64,000 bases of DNA from Pseudooceanicola sediminis (lineage in GTDB: Bacteria; Pseudomonadota; Alphaproteobacteria; Rhodobacterales; Rhodobacteraceae): NCBI RefSeq assembly GCF_003575965.1, contig NZ_QWJJ01000003.1:1-64000 (forward strand). The letters are read 5' to 3'. The stretch's first letter is position 1. Every line of letters starts with the position of its first letter. The notes under the pieces were generated by a model. It saw only the letters and a list, made by a program, of their open reading frames with translations. It searched no databases and was not told the DNA's origin. A program made the translations under genes and the position numbers. Of the stretch, positions 34,013-41,893 are shown piece by piece.

Positions 34013-34792
34013 ATGACATCACGGCTGGATCTACAGAACATCACCAAGGTGTTCAGCGACCGCAAGACGGGAAATTCGGTCACGGCGGTGACGGACATGT
34101 CGTTTTCCGTGGCCCCCGGCGAACTGGTGGCCGTCGTCGGGCCGTCGGGATGCGGCAAGTCGACCATCCTGAACATGGTTTCGGGCCTGTATGGGCCGAC
34201 CGAGGGCCAGGTTCTGATCGACGGAGAGAAGGTGACGGGCACCCGCCCCGAAGTCGGCTTCATGTTGCAGAAGGATCTGCTGCTGCCCTGGCGCAGCATC
34301 GTCGAGAATGTCGAGTTCGGGCTGGAGGAAAAACCGTTCAACAAGGCGGAGCGGCGCAAGCGCGCCCTGGCGGAATTGCAGCGGATGCAGCTGGCCGATT
34401 TCGCAGACAGTTATCCGCACCAGCTGTCGGGGGGGATGCGGCAACGCGCGGCGCTGGCGCGCACCCTGGCCATCGAGCCTGAGCTGGTGCTGCTGGACGA
34501 GCCGTTTTCCGCGCTGGATGCGCAGACCAAACTGGTGTTGCAGCGCCATTTCGCCCGGACCATCGCGGATGCCGGGGTGACCTGTGTGCTGATCACCCAC
34601 GATCTGAACGAGGCCGTGATCATGTCGGACCGCGTGGTGGTCCTGTCAGGCCGCCCGGGCCGGGTGGTCGACGAATTCGAAATCGACCTGCCGCACCGCA
34701 CGGACCCGCTGCAACGCAGCCTTGAGCCGCAATGCGGTGTCTATGTGAAACGGCTGTTCGATGCGCTGCATCTGGAAAACGAAGACGCCTGA
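34013..34792 (+). CDS. ABC importer ATPase, SsuB/TauB/NrtD type
   Basis: This 259-residue ATPase starts MTSRLDLQNITKVF. It has Walker A VVGPSGCGKST, Q-loop MLQKDLLLPWRS, signature LSGGMRQRAALARTL, Walker B LVLLDEPFSALD and H-loop LITHDLNEAV. LPWRS and the SGGMRQR form are typical of nitrate/sulfonate/taurine/pyrimidine-precursor importers. It energises the SsuC-like permease encoded two genes downstream. A 155-bp gap with palindromic repeats lies between it and the binding-protein gene. Confidence 0.92.
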   Translation: MTSRLDLQNITKVFSDRKTGNSVTAVTDMSFSVAPGELVAVVGPSGCGKSTILNMVSGLYGPTEGQVLIDGEKVTGTRPEVGFMLQKDLLLPWRSIVENVEFGLEEKPFNKAERRKRALAELQRMQLADFADSYPHQLSGGMRQRAALARTLAIEPELVLLDEPFSALDAQTKLVLQRHFARTIADAGVTCVLITHDLNEAVIMSDRVVVLSGRPGRVVDEFEIDLPHRTDPLQRSLEPQCGVYVKRLFDALHLENEDA

Positions 34793-34820
34793 GGATGCAA
34801 CGCCTACGGCAGACGGAAAC

Positions 34821-34880
34821 GCGGATGCCCGGCATCTGACGAAGGGAACGGCGGGTGCCCAGGCACCCGACGGAAAGACG
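34821..34880. repeat. Two 30-bp imperfect repeats, each a near-perfect palindrome, before the binding-protein gene
   Basis: 34821-34850 and 34851-34880 are similar 30-bp units. The first contains GATGCC-C-GGCATC (34824-34836), the second CGGGTGCC-CA-GGCACCCG (34852-34869). They lie between the ATPase and binding-protein genes. They may stabilise the binding-protein mRNA or serve as regulator or nucleoid-protein sites. Confidence 0.6.
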
Positions 34881-34947
34881 ACCAAAACAATCTGAACAAG
34901 CTGACAACAGCGTAGACACCACCCCATACCAACCGGGAGTTATACTG

Positions 34948-35937
34948 ATGAAAATGACCTTCATGAAAGCCGCCGCAGTGGCGCTTTCGGCGCTGGTCGC
35001 CGTGCCTGCCGCGCAGGCCGCCGATCTGGAAAAGATGACCTATCTCTATCCTGCCCCCGATTTCCTGCCGGCGTTCACGCCGTTTCAGGTGGCACGGACC
35101 AAGGGCTATTACGAGGACGAAGGCCTGGACGTGAACTGGGTGATCGGCAAGGGCGGCGCTGATGTGGCCAAGCAGGTTGCTGTCGGCAACGCGGAACTGG
35201 GCGGCGGTATCGGCGATACGCCGATCATCGTGCGCGCCAACGGTCTGCCGGTCAAAGGTGTGCTGCTGATGGGCGGCAAGGCCCTGACGCAGATGGTCAT
35301 CCGCAGCGACAGCGGTGCGACCGACATGACCAGCCTGAAGGGCAAGAAGGTCGGCGTGATCGCCTATCAGGACACCACCTATTACAACCTGCTGGCTGCC
35401 CTGGCCGCCAATGGCATGACCAAGGAAGACATCGACATTCAGGCGGTCGGCGCCGGTGGCATGGTGCAACTGATGATCTCGGGCGACCTTGACGCGATCT
35501 CGGGCACGCCCGACTGGGCCGCGGCGATCGAGGGTGCGGGCGTCGACGTGGCGGTCCAGCCGATCAACGACATGTTCCCGGCCATGGCGCAGGCGGTCCT
35601 GACGTCGGAAGACACGATGAAGAACAAGCCCGAGGTCGTCACCGGTTTTGTCCAGGCGACGCTGCACGGCCTTAAGGACGTCATGACCGACCCCGAAGGC
35701 AGCGCCAAGCTGCTGGCCGAGTCGATCCCGCAATATGCGGGCAAGGAGGCGTTCCTGCTGGAAGTCATGAACCGCTACAACAGCCTGGTCTATGCGGTCG
35801 ACGACATGGACAGCCTTGGCACCTTTGACGAGGCGCGCATGAAGGCGGTTGCCGAATTCTACCTCGACGCGGGCATCGTGTCCTCGGTTGAGCCTGCTGC
35901 CGACTACTACTCCAACGACTTCGTGACGGCAGAATAA
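34948..35937 (+). CDS. ABC importer solute-binding protein, NMT1/SsuA/TauA-like
   Basis: This 329-residue protein has a Sec signal peptide (MKMTFMKAAAVALSALVAVPAAQA, then ADLEK). The ATG follows GGGAG at 8 bp. The fold signature is of NMT1/THI5-like binding proteins: LYPAPDFLPAFTPFQVARTKGYYEDEGLDVNWVIGKGGADVAKQVAVGNAELGGG, then LKGKKVGVIAYQDTTYYNLLAALAANG and IQAVGAGGMVQLMISGDLDAISGTPDWAAAI. Family ligands include sulfonates, pyrimidine precursors, riboflavin and small aromatic acids. As part of the oxygenase operon it probably captures the pathway substrate. Confidence 0.92.
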   Translation: MKMTFMKAAAVALSALVAVPAAQAADLEKMTYLYPAPDFLPAFTPFQVARTKGYYEDEGLDVNWVIGKGGADVAKQVAVGNAELGGGIGDTPIIVRANGLPVKGVLLMGGKALTQMVIRSDSGATDMTSLKGKKVGVIAYQDTTYYNLLAALAANGMTKEDIDIQAVGAGGMVQLMISGDLDAISGTPDWAAAIEGAGVDVAVQPINDMFPAMAQAVLTSEDTMKNKPEVVTGFVQATLHGLKDVMTDPEGSAKLLAESIPQYAGKEAFLLEVMNRYNSLVYAVDDMDSLGTFDEARMKAVAEFYLDAGIVSSVEPAADYYSNDFVTAE

Positions 35938-35939
35938 CA

Positions 35940-36824
35940 ATGAGTGTTACCGCGGAAGAAACCCTGACTGTGGAGCGGCCGGTGGGCCGCTCTGCCACGA
36001 AGCCTGGAAAGGATACCGGCGTGAGCGAGACGAAAGTAAACCCCGTCAAGGGGAATGGATCGCGCGCGACCTTAGAGGTCGGCATGATGGTGGGCTTTGG
36101 CCTGCTTTTCCTGGCGGTCTGGGAATTCCTGCCCCCGGCCCTGGGTGTTCCGCGGTACATCATCCCGACGTTTTCCCAGTGCATGGCCGAATTCGCCCGC
36201 ATGTGGGCACAGGAGGATCTGGGGCCGAACTTCATCTCGACGCTGATCTCCTCCATCGTCGGCTTTGGCCTGGGCGCATTGCTGGGCGCGGGTGCCGGGT
36301 ATCTGCTGGGCATGTCGAAGCTGTGGGAGCGGGTTCTGGCCCCCTATATCCTGGCGCTGCAAATCGCGCCCAAGGTGGCGTTCGCGCCGCTGTTCATCAT
36401 GTGGTTCGGCTATAATTCGATCCCGAAACTGCTGGTGACCGTTCTTATCGTCTTCTTCCCGATCCTGGTGAACGTGCTGCAAAGCATGAAGACCGTGGAT
36501 CAGGACCTGATGAACCTGGCGCGCGTCTATTCCATGAGCCGCTGGAAGATGTTCCTGAAGATCGAGCTGCCGTCGTCGCTGCCGCAGCTGTTCGCGGGTC
36601 TGCGGATTTCGTCCACCCTTGCCGTGATCGGTGTCACCGTGGGTGAACTGGTGGGCGGCAACACCGGCCTCGGCTTTCTGATCACCTATGGCGAGGGGCA
36701 GGCGAATACCGCGATGGTGTTCGATGCGATCATCTTGCTGACGATCATCGGCGTGGCGCTGTATTTCGCCGTCGCCGCCGTGGAAAAACGCGTGCTGCAT
36801 TACCTTGAGCGCAACGATGGCTGA
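35940..36824 (+). CDS. ABC importer permease, SsuC/TauC type
   Basis: This 294-residue protein starts 2 bp after the binding-protein stop. A hydrophilic ~45-residue N-terminus precedes six helices. The EAA-like loop is MNLARVYSMSRWKMFLKIELPSSLPQLFAGLRISSTLAVIGVTVGELVGGNTGLGF, a classic SsuC/TauC C-terminal pattern, and AKVAFAPLFIMWFGYNSIPK matches the family's central loop (APKVAFAPLFIMWFG). It forms a homodimeric channel with the SsuB-like ATPase. Confidence 0.92.
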   Translation: MSVTAEETLTVERPVGRSATKPGKDTGVSETKVNPVKGNGSRATLEVGMMVGFGLLFLAVWEFLPPALGVPRYIIPTFSQCMAEFARMWAQEDLGPNFISTLISSIVGFGLGALLGAGAGYLLGMSKLWERVLAPYILALQIAPKVAFAPLFIMWFGYNSIPKLLVTVLIVFFPILVNVLQSMKTVDQDLMNLARVYSMSRWKMFLKIELPSSLPQLFAGLRISSTLAVIGVTVGELVGGNTGLGFLITYGEGQANTAMVFDAIILLTIIGVALYFAVAAVEKRVLHYLERNDG

Positions 36825-37659
36825 TCTGGCGACAGATACGGTGTTTCAGCCCGGCACGGCAGCGGGGGTGAGTTACCTGCGCCGTGCGGGCCGGGGCCCC
36901 GTGCTGGTCTGCCTGCATGGCATCGGATCACGTGGCGACAGCTTTGCGCCGATGCTGCCCTATCTGCCCGGGGACTGGGACGTGATCGCGTGGAATGCGC
37001 CGGGGTATGGCGCATCCGCCCCCCTGGACGCCGACTGGCCGGTCGAGGGCGATTATGCGGCGTCCCTGCTGGGGATGCTGGAGGCGCTGTCGCTGGGGCG
37101 GGTGACCCTGCTGGGGCATTCGCTGGGGACGCTGATGGCGGCGCGCTTTGCCGCCGATCACCCTGGCCGGGTCGACGCGATGGTGCTGGGCGCCTGTGCC
37201 TGCGGTCATGGCGGCGCGGTCGGGCAATTGTCCGACGCTGCCGCCGACCGGCTGAGCGCGCTTGAGAGCGAGGGCGCGGCGGCCTTTGCCGCCAAGCGTG
37301 CGCCGCGTCTGCTGGCCGATCCGGTGGGGCACGCGGAGGCGTTGGCGCGGGTCGAGCGCGCGATGGCGGCGGTCACGATGCCCGGCTACGGGCAGGCGGT
37401 GCGGATGCTGGCCTCGGGGAGGCTGGAGGCCAGCCTGGCCGAGGTGCGCGTGCCGACGGGCCTGATCTGGGGGGCGGGCGACGTGGTGACCCCACGCGCC
37501 CAGACCGACCGGGCGGCCACCGCGCTGCAAGGGCGCGCGCCCTTGCGGGTGATCGAGACCGCGGGCCATGCCCTGCACGCAGAGGCCCCGGAGGCGTTTG
37601 CCGGGGCGCTGAAAGAGATCCTGTCCGAACTGGACCAACCTGACACGAGGACGACATGA
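36817..37659 (+). CDS. Alpha/beta-fold hydrolase (meta-cleavage-product-hydrolase-like)
   Basis: This 280-residue protein is started at ATG 36817 overlapping the permease stop by 8 bp; an in-frame TTG at 36805 is less likely. It has an oxyanion HG motif in VLVCLHGIGSRGDSF, the nucleophile elbow LGHSLGT (S102), an acidic residue in LIWGAGDVVTP and the catalytic His in IETAGHALHAEAPEAF. The family includes C-C bond hydrolases such as BphD/TodF that act right after extradiol ring cleavage. An extradiol dioxygenase gene follows at once with a 4-bp overlap, so that role is the favoured inference, but esterase or lactonase activity is equally possible by sequence. Confidence 0.85.
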   Translation: MADLATDTVFQPGTAAGVSYLRRAGRGPVLVCLHGIGSRGDSFAPMLPYLPGDWDVIAWNAPGYGASAPLDADWPVEGDYAASLLGMLEALSLGRVTLLGHSLGTLMAARFAADHPGRVDAMVLGACACGHGGAVGQLSDAAADRLSALESEGAAAFAAKRAPRLLADPVGHAEALARVERAMAAVTMPGYGQAVRMLASGRLEASLAEVRVPTGLIWGAGDVVTPRAQTDRAATALQGRAPLRVIETAGHALHAEAPEAFAGALKEILSELDQPDTRTT

Positions 37660-38588
37660 GCGAGATCATCAGAGCAGGGCACCTGCGCGGCATCGTGATG
37701 CGGGCGCCCGGCATGACCAGCACCGTGAAATTCTATGAAAACAGCTGGGGCCTGAGCGTCGCGAAAGAGGCGGATGGCGTTGTCTACCTGCGCGGCACGG
37801 GACGCGAACCGTTCATCTATGCGCTGAAGGACGGCAAGGATTACGGTATCGAGTATATCCACATGGGGATGCCCGACCGCGCCGGGATCGACGCGCTGCA
37901 TGCGCAGGTCCTCGACAAGGGCGCGCATGTGCTGGGCAGCCCGGCAGTGTTCGACGATGCCATCGGCGGCTACGGCTTTGAAATGCTGGACCCCGATTTC
38001 CGCCGCTTGCGCTTTACCTGCGACCTGGAAATGCTGGAGCCGGTGGAGCGTTTCGCCTACCCGCAGAAGATCACGCATTGCGTGCTGAACACCCCCGACA
38101 TGGACGGCGTCGAGGCATGGTATCGGGATGTTCTGGGCTTTCGCATTTCTGATTATTCGGCGGATCAGATGGTATTCCTGCGCGCCGCGGCGGACGTGGA
38201 AGAGGGCGCGGACCATCATTGCATCGCGCTGGTGCGGGCGCCCTATGCCAGCGTCAATCACGTCGCCTTTGAGACCGGCAGCATCAATGCCTACATGCGC
38301 TCGATCGGGCGGATGCGGCAGAATGGTGTCGTGCCGTCATGGGGGCCGGGCCGCCATGGGCCGGGCGACAATTGTTTCGCCTATTTCGTGTCGCCGTCGG
38401 GCTTCGTGATCGAATTCACGTCCGAAGTGCAGAAGATTGACGAGATGACGCACGAACCGCAGGTCTGGCCGCGCGACGATCCCGAGAAGATGGACCAGTG
38501 GATGACCGCAGGACCGCCGACGGCGGCGCAACGCGCGGTGATGATGGGCCGCCCCGACCCGGGCTTTCCGCCCTCCAACGGGGAGTGA
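37656..38588 (+). CDS. Type-I extradiol ring-cleavage dioxygenase (VOC superfamily)
   Basis: This 310-residue protein has two VOC modules (about residues 8-125 and 137-262). The second carries the complete 2-His-1-Glu iron site: H141 in KITHCVLNTPDMDGVEAWY, H202 in SVNHVAFET and E253 in GFVIEFTSE. The first module is degenerate, as is usual for BphC/XylE-like enzymes. It probably cleaves a catechol-like diol or a hydroxylated heteroaromatic ring. It lies between the alpha/beta hydrolase and an SDR gene in the oxygenase operon. The conserved D-H-H-C segment (GADHHCIALV) near residue 186 may hold the catalytic acid-base His. Confidence 0.88.
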   Translation: MSEIIRAGHLRGIVMRAPGMTSTVKFYENSWGLSVAKEADGVVYLRGTGREPFIYALKDGKDYGIEYIHMGMPDRAGIDALHAQVLDKGAHVLGSPAVFDDAIGGYGFEMLDPDFRRLRFTCDLEMLEPVERFAYPQKITHCVLNTPDMDGVEAWYRDVLGFRISDYSADQMVFLRAAADVEEGADHHCIALVRAPYASVNHVAFETGSINAYMRSIGRMRQNGVVPSWGPGRHGPGDNCFAYFVSPSGFVIEFTSEVQKIDEMTHEPQVWPRDDPEKMDQWMTAGPPTAAQRAVMMGRPDPGFPPSNGE

Positions 38589-38592
38589 TCTG

Positions 38593-39384
38593 GTGGATCT
38601 GGGACTGACAGACAAGACGGTCGTGGTGACGGGTGCGTCTTCTGGCATCGGGCTGGCGGCGGTGCGGCAGCTGCTGGAGGAGGGCGCGAATGTCGCGCTC
38701 TGTGCCCGCGGGGCCGAGCGGCTGGCCGCCGTCGCGGAGGAGCTGGGCGCCGAATTCGGGTCCGGGCGCATTCTGGCGCAGCCCGTCGACGTGCTGAACG
38801 AGGCGGCGGTGAACGGCTTTGCCGAGGCGGTCGCGCAGCGCTTTGGCGGCGCGGTTGCGCTGATCAACAATGCCGGGCAGGGGCGGGTGTCGACGTTTGC
38901 CGATACCGACGACCAGGCCTGGCGTGATGAACTGGAACTGAAGTATTTCAGCCAGATCCGCCCCGTGCGCGCCTTTCAGGACATGCTGGCGGCCAGCGGG
39001 CAGGGCGCGATCGCCGCGACCAATTCGCTGCTGGCCTATCAGCCAGAACCGCATATGGTCTGCACCTCTTCGGCCCGCGCCGGGGTGCAGAGCCTGCTGA
39101 AATCGCTGTCGGTCGAACTGGCCCCGGCGATCCGCGTCAACTCGATCCTCGTCGGTCTTGTCGATTCAAACCAGTGGCAACGCCGCTTCGAGGCAAGGGA
39201 AGATCAGGGCCAGTCGCGCGACGACTGGTTCGGTGCCCTTGCTGCAAAAAAGAAAATCCCACTTGGCCGTCTTGGCAAACCCGAGGAGGCAGCGCGCGCG
39301 CTGGTCTTCCTCGCCAGCCCGGCTGCGTCCTATATCACAGGAGCTCAAATTGAAATCTCTGGCGGCGTTTCACGATACATCTGA
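38593..39384 (+). CDS. SDR-family protein with atypical active site (Thr/Arg in place of Tyr/Lys)
   Basis: This 263-residue protein has a GTG start at 38593. The nucleotide motif TGASSGIG (13-20) and NNAG (92-95) are intact and a Ser (S145) is present. But aligning TSSARAGVQSLLKSL with the usual YSASKAAV...L places T158 and R162 at the catalytic Tyr and Lys. Ends with FLASPAASYITGAQIEISGGVSRYI, a normal SDR C-terminus. Such TxxxR SDRs are a recognisable subset whose chemistry is unclear; they may bind cofactor but not catalyse the usual carbonyl reduction. It precedes the ThDP enzyme gene by one base. Confidence 0.85.
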   Translation: MDLGLTDKTVVVTGASSGIGLAAVRQLLEEGANVALCARGAERLAAVAEELGAEFGSGRILAQPVDVLNEAAVNGFAEAVAQRFGGAVALINNAGQGRVSTFADTDDQAWRDELELKYFSQIRPVRAFQDMLAASGQGAIAATNSLLAYQPEPHMVCTSSARAGVQSLLKSLSVELAPAIRVNSILVGLVDSNQWQRRFEAREDQGQSRDDWFGALAAKKKIPLGRLGKPEEAARALVFLASPAASYITGAQIEISGGVSRYI

Positions 39385-39385
39385 C

Positions 39386-41077
39386 ATGGCCATTGCACAG
39401 CCTGTCACCCCCGCAGAGCCGGAAATTGTCGGCGACCTGATTGCCGAGGCGCTGGCCGACCTTGGCGTGACTACCCTGTTCGGGGTGATCTCGATCCACA
39501 ACATGCCGATCCTGGATGCCATTGCGCGCCAGGGCCGCATCCGTTTCGTGCCCGCACGCGGCGAGGCGGGGGCAATGAACATGGCCGACGCCTATGCCCG
39601 TGTCTCGGGTAGTCTGGGCGTGGTCATGACCTCGACCGGTACCGCTGCGGGTTACGCCGCCGGCGGTCAGGTCGAGGCGCTGACGGCGGGCAGCCGTGTG
39701 CTGCACATCACCACGCAGGTCGATACGAAATTCGCCGACCGCGATCGTGCGCCGATCCACGACGTGCCGACGCAGCGCGAGATGCTGAAAGGCATCTCCA
39801 AGGCCGTGTTCCGCATCTGGGACAATCACGCGACGCTTGGCACCCTGAAAGCGGCGGTGAGCGCGGCGTTGTCCGCGCCCTCCGGTCCCGTCAGCATCGA
39901 AGTGCCGGTGGACGTGCAGCGTATGCCCGTTGCGGGTCGCGCCAAGATCGGCAAGCCCGCCGTGGTGAAACCGATTGCGGACCAGTCCGAGATCGAGGCG
40001 CTGGCCGCGCGCATCATGGCCGCCAAACGCCCGATGATCTGGCTGGGTGGTGGCGCCAAGGGCGCCGAGGAGGCCGCAACCGCGCTGGTCAATCGCGGTA
40101 TCGGTGCCGTCACCTCGACCAATGGGCGTGGTGTGGTGCCGGAGGACCATCCGGCAACACTGGGGGCGTTCAACATGACGCCCCATGCGATCCGCCTGTA
40201 CGAAAGCTGTGACCTGATGGTGGTCGTCGGGTCGCGCCTGCGCGGCAACGAAACCAAGGACAACGCCATGCCGCTGCCGCCGATCTGCCAGATCGACGCC
40301 GAGGCCAGCCAGGGCGGGCGCAACTATCCGGTCGACATGATGATCCATGGCGATGCCGCCGACACGCTGGACCGGGTGTTGGCGCTGCTGCCGGAAAAAC
40401 TGGATACCGACCCGAACCTGCGTCATGAAATTGCCGTCGCCCGTGCCACGGCCGAGGGCGAGATGCGGGCGATGCTGGGGCCGTACCGTACGGTCGCGGA
40501 TGCTTTGCAGGAACGCGTTCTTCCGGGGCGTCACCCCTGGGTGCGGGACGTGACGATCACCAATTCGACCTTCGGAAACCGCTATGTGCAGATTGCCGAG
40601 CCGCGCCTGGGCGTACATGCGCTTGGCGGTGGCATCGGACAGGGCATCGCGATGGGTATCGGGGCCGCACTTGCCTCGCTCGAAAAGCCCGGCGCGCCCA
40701 AGGCGATCACTCTGGTCGGGGATGGCGGCGCGATGCTGAGCATTGCCGAGCTGATCACCGCCGTGCAGGAAGAGGCCCCGCTGGTCTACGTGTTGATGAA
40801 CGACGCGGCCTACGGCGTGATCCAGAACATCCAGGACGCGCAATACGACAGCCGTCGTCATTATTCGGCGCTCAACACGCCCGACTTTGGCAAATTGTGC
40901 GATGCTGTGAACCTTCCGCACATGCTGGTGTCGGACATCAAGGAGTTCGCATCGGCGCTGGACGCGGCCATCGCGCGGCCCGGTCCGGTTGTCCTCGAAG
41001 TCGACATGTGCGCCATCGGTCCCTATGCGCAGTCCTTTGCCGGGCCGCCCGCCGGTGCGGCCGGCAAGGCAGAGTGA
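39386..41077 (+). CDS. Thiamine-diphosphate-dependent enzyme (acetolactate synthase/decarboxylase-like)
   Basis: This 563-residue protein starts at ATG 39386, 1 bp after the SDR stop. Three ThDP-enzyme domains are visible. The N-terminal PYR domain holds the catalytic glutamate in FVPARGEAGAMNMADAYARVSG. The central domain has MIWLGGGAKGAEEA. The C-terminal PP domain has GDGGAMLSIAELITAVQEE and NDAAYG (the GDG-N metal/ThDP motif, with MND where NN is usual). The family does 2-keto acid decarboxylation or carboligation. FAD binding as in acetolactate synthase cannot be shown. In this operon it probably decarboxylates a 2-oxo acid derived from ring cleavage. Confidence 0.9.
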   Translation: MAIAQPVTPAEPEIVGDLIAEALADLGVTTLFGVISIHNMPILDAIARQGRIRFVPARGEAGAMNMADAYARVSGSLGVVMTSTGTAAGYAAGGQVEALTAGSRVLHITTQVDTKFADRDRAPIHDVPTQREMLKGISKAVFRIWDNHATLGTLKAAVSAALSAPSGPVSIEVPVDVQRMPVAGRAKIGKPAVVKPIADQSEIEALAARIMAAKRPMIWLGGGAKGAEEAATALVNRGIGAVTSTNGRGVVPEDHPATLGAFNMTPHAIRLYESCDLMVVVGSRLRGNETKDNAMPLPPICQIDAEASQGGRNYPVDMMIHGDAADTLDRVLALLPEKLDTDPNLRHEIAVARATAEGEMRAMLGPYRTVADALQERVLPGRHPWVRDVTITNSTFGNRYVQIAEPRLGVHALGGGIGQGIAMGIGAALASLEKPGAPKAITLVGDGGAMLSIAELITAVQEEAPLVYVLMNDAAYGVIQNIQDAQYDSRRHYSALNTPDFGKLCDAVNLPHMLVSDIKEFASALDAAIARPGPVVLEVDMCAIGPYAQSFAGPPAGAAGKAE

Positions 41078-41082
41078 CGCCA

Positions 41083-41886
41083 ATGCATCTGGGACTGATC
41101 GGATACGGCAACATCGCGACCCTGCTGCCACGGATACTGGGCCAGCAGGGCGCCTTGCCGTCCCGCATAGACGTGCTGGTGCGCCCCGGGCGCGCCAGTG
41201 CTGCCCGCGCGGCCTTCGGGGATATCGCCGTGACGGTGCATGAGGACACCGGCGCGTTCATCGCTACGGCCCCGTCGCTGGTGGTCGAGGCCGCGACGCA
41301 CGCGGCGGTGAAAACCTCGGTGCTGGAGTGCCTTCGGGCAGGTCTGCCGGTGCTGATCGTGTCGGTCGGCGCATTGGCCGATGCGGCATTGGAAACGGCG
41401 GTGCGCGAGGCCGCCGAGGCGGGCCATACGCAGGCGCATCTTTCCAGCGGCGCGGTCGGCGGGATCGACATGCTGGCCGCGGCGCGCCTGTCGGGCATCA
41501 CCTCAGTGACCTATACCTCTCGCAAGCCGCCGATGGCGTGGCGCGGCACCCCCGCCGATGACGCGCTGGACCTGCCGGGCCTGACGCAGGCCACGACCTT
41601 TTACGAAGGCACCGCACGCCAGGCCGCCACCGATTATCCCAAGAACGCCAATGTCGCGGCCACCATCGCGCTGGCCGGGGCAGGGTTCGAGGCAACGCAG
41701 GTGCGCATGGTCGCGGATCCGACCGTCACGGCCAATATCCACGAATTCACCGTACGCTCCGGCGCGCTCGACTTCACGGTCACGCTTGAGGGGAAACCTT
41801 CGCCCGAAAACCCGAAAACCTCCGTTTCGACGGTTTACGCGCTGGCGCGGACGGTCCTGAACCAGACCGCCCCGATCACCGTTTGA
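41083..41886 (+). CDS. Aspartate-dehydrogenase-family (NadX-like) oxidoreductase
   Basis: This 267-residue protein has an NAD(P) motif LIGYGNIA at the N-terminus and ends with VADPTVTANIHEFTVRSGALDFTVTLEGKPSPENPKTSVSTVYALARTVL, the diagnostic end of L-aspartate dehydrogenase with its catalytic His and PENPKTS stretch. The central HLSSGAVGGIDMLAAARL also matches. Housekeeping members make iminoaspartate for NAD synthesis, but no nadA/nadC is nearby. Family members in catabolic operons probably act on imino or amino acids. Together with RidA at the operon start it points to a nitrogenous intermediate. Confidence 0.88.
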   Translation: MHLGLIGYGNIATLLPRILGQQGALPSRIDVLVRPGRASAARAAFGDIAVTVHEDTGAFIATAPSLVVEAATHAAVKTSVLECLRAGLPVLIVSVGALADAALETAVREAAEAGHTQAHLSSGAVGGIDMLAAARLSGITSVTYTSRKPPMAWRGTPADDALDLPGLTQATTFYEGTARQAATDYPKNANVAATIALAGAGFEATQVRMVADPTVTANIHEFTVRSGALDFTVTLEGKPSPENPKTSVSTVYALARTVLNQTAPITV

Positions 41887-41893
41887 GGATGCC

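Noticed and set aside
39335-41131. 598-codon minus-strand frame opposite the ThDP enzyme
   Set aside because: The ThDP enzyme carries catalytic motifs; the antisense frame is His/Arg-rich without motifs.
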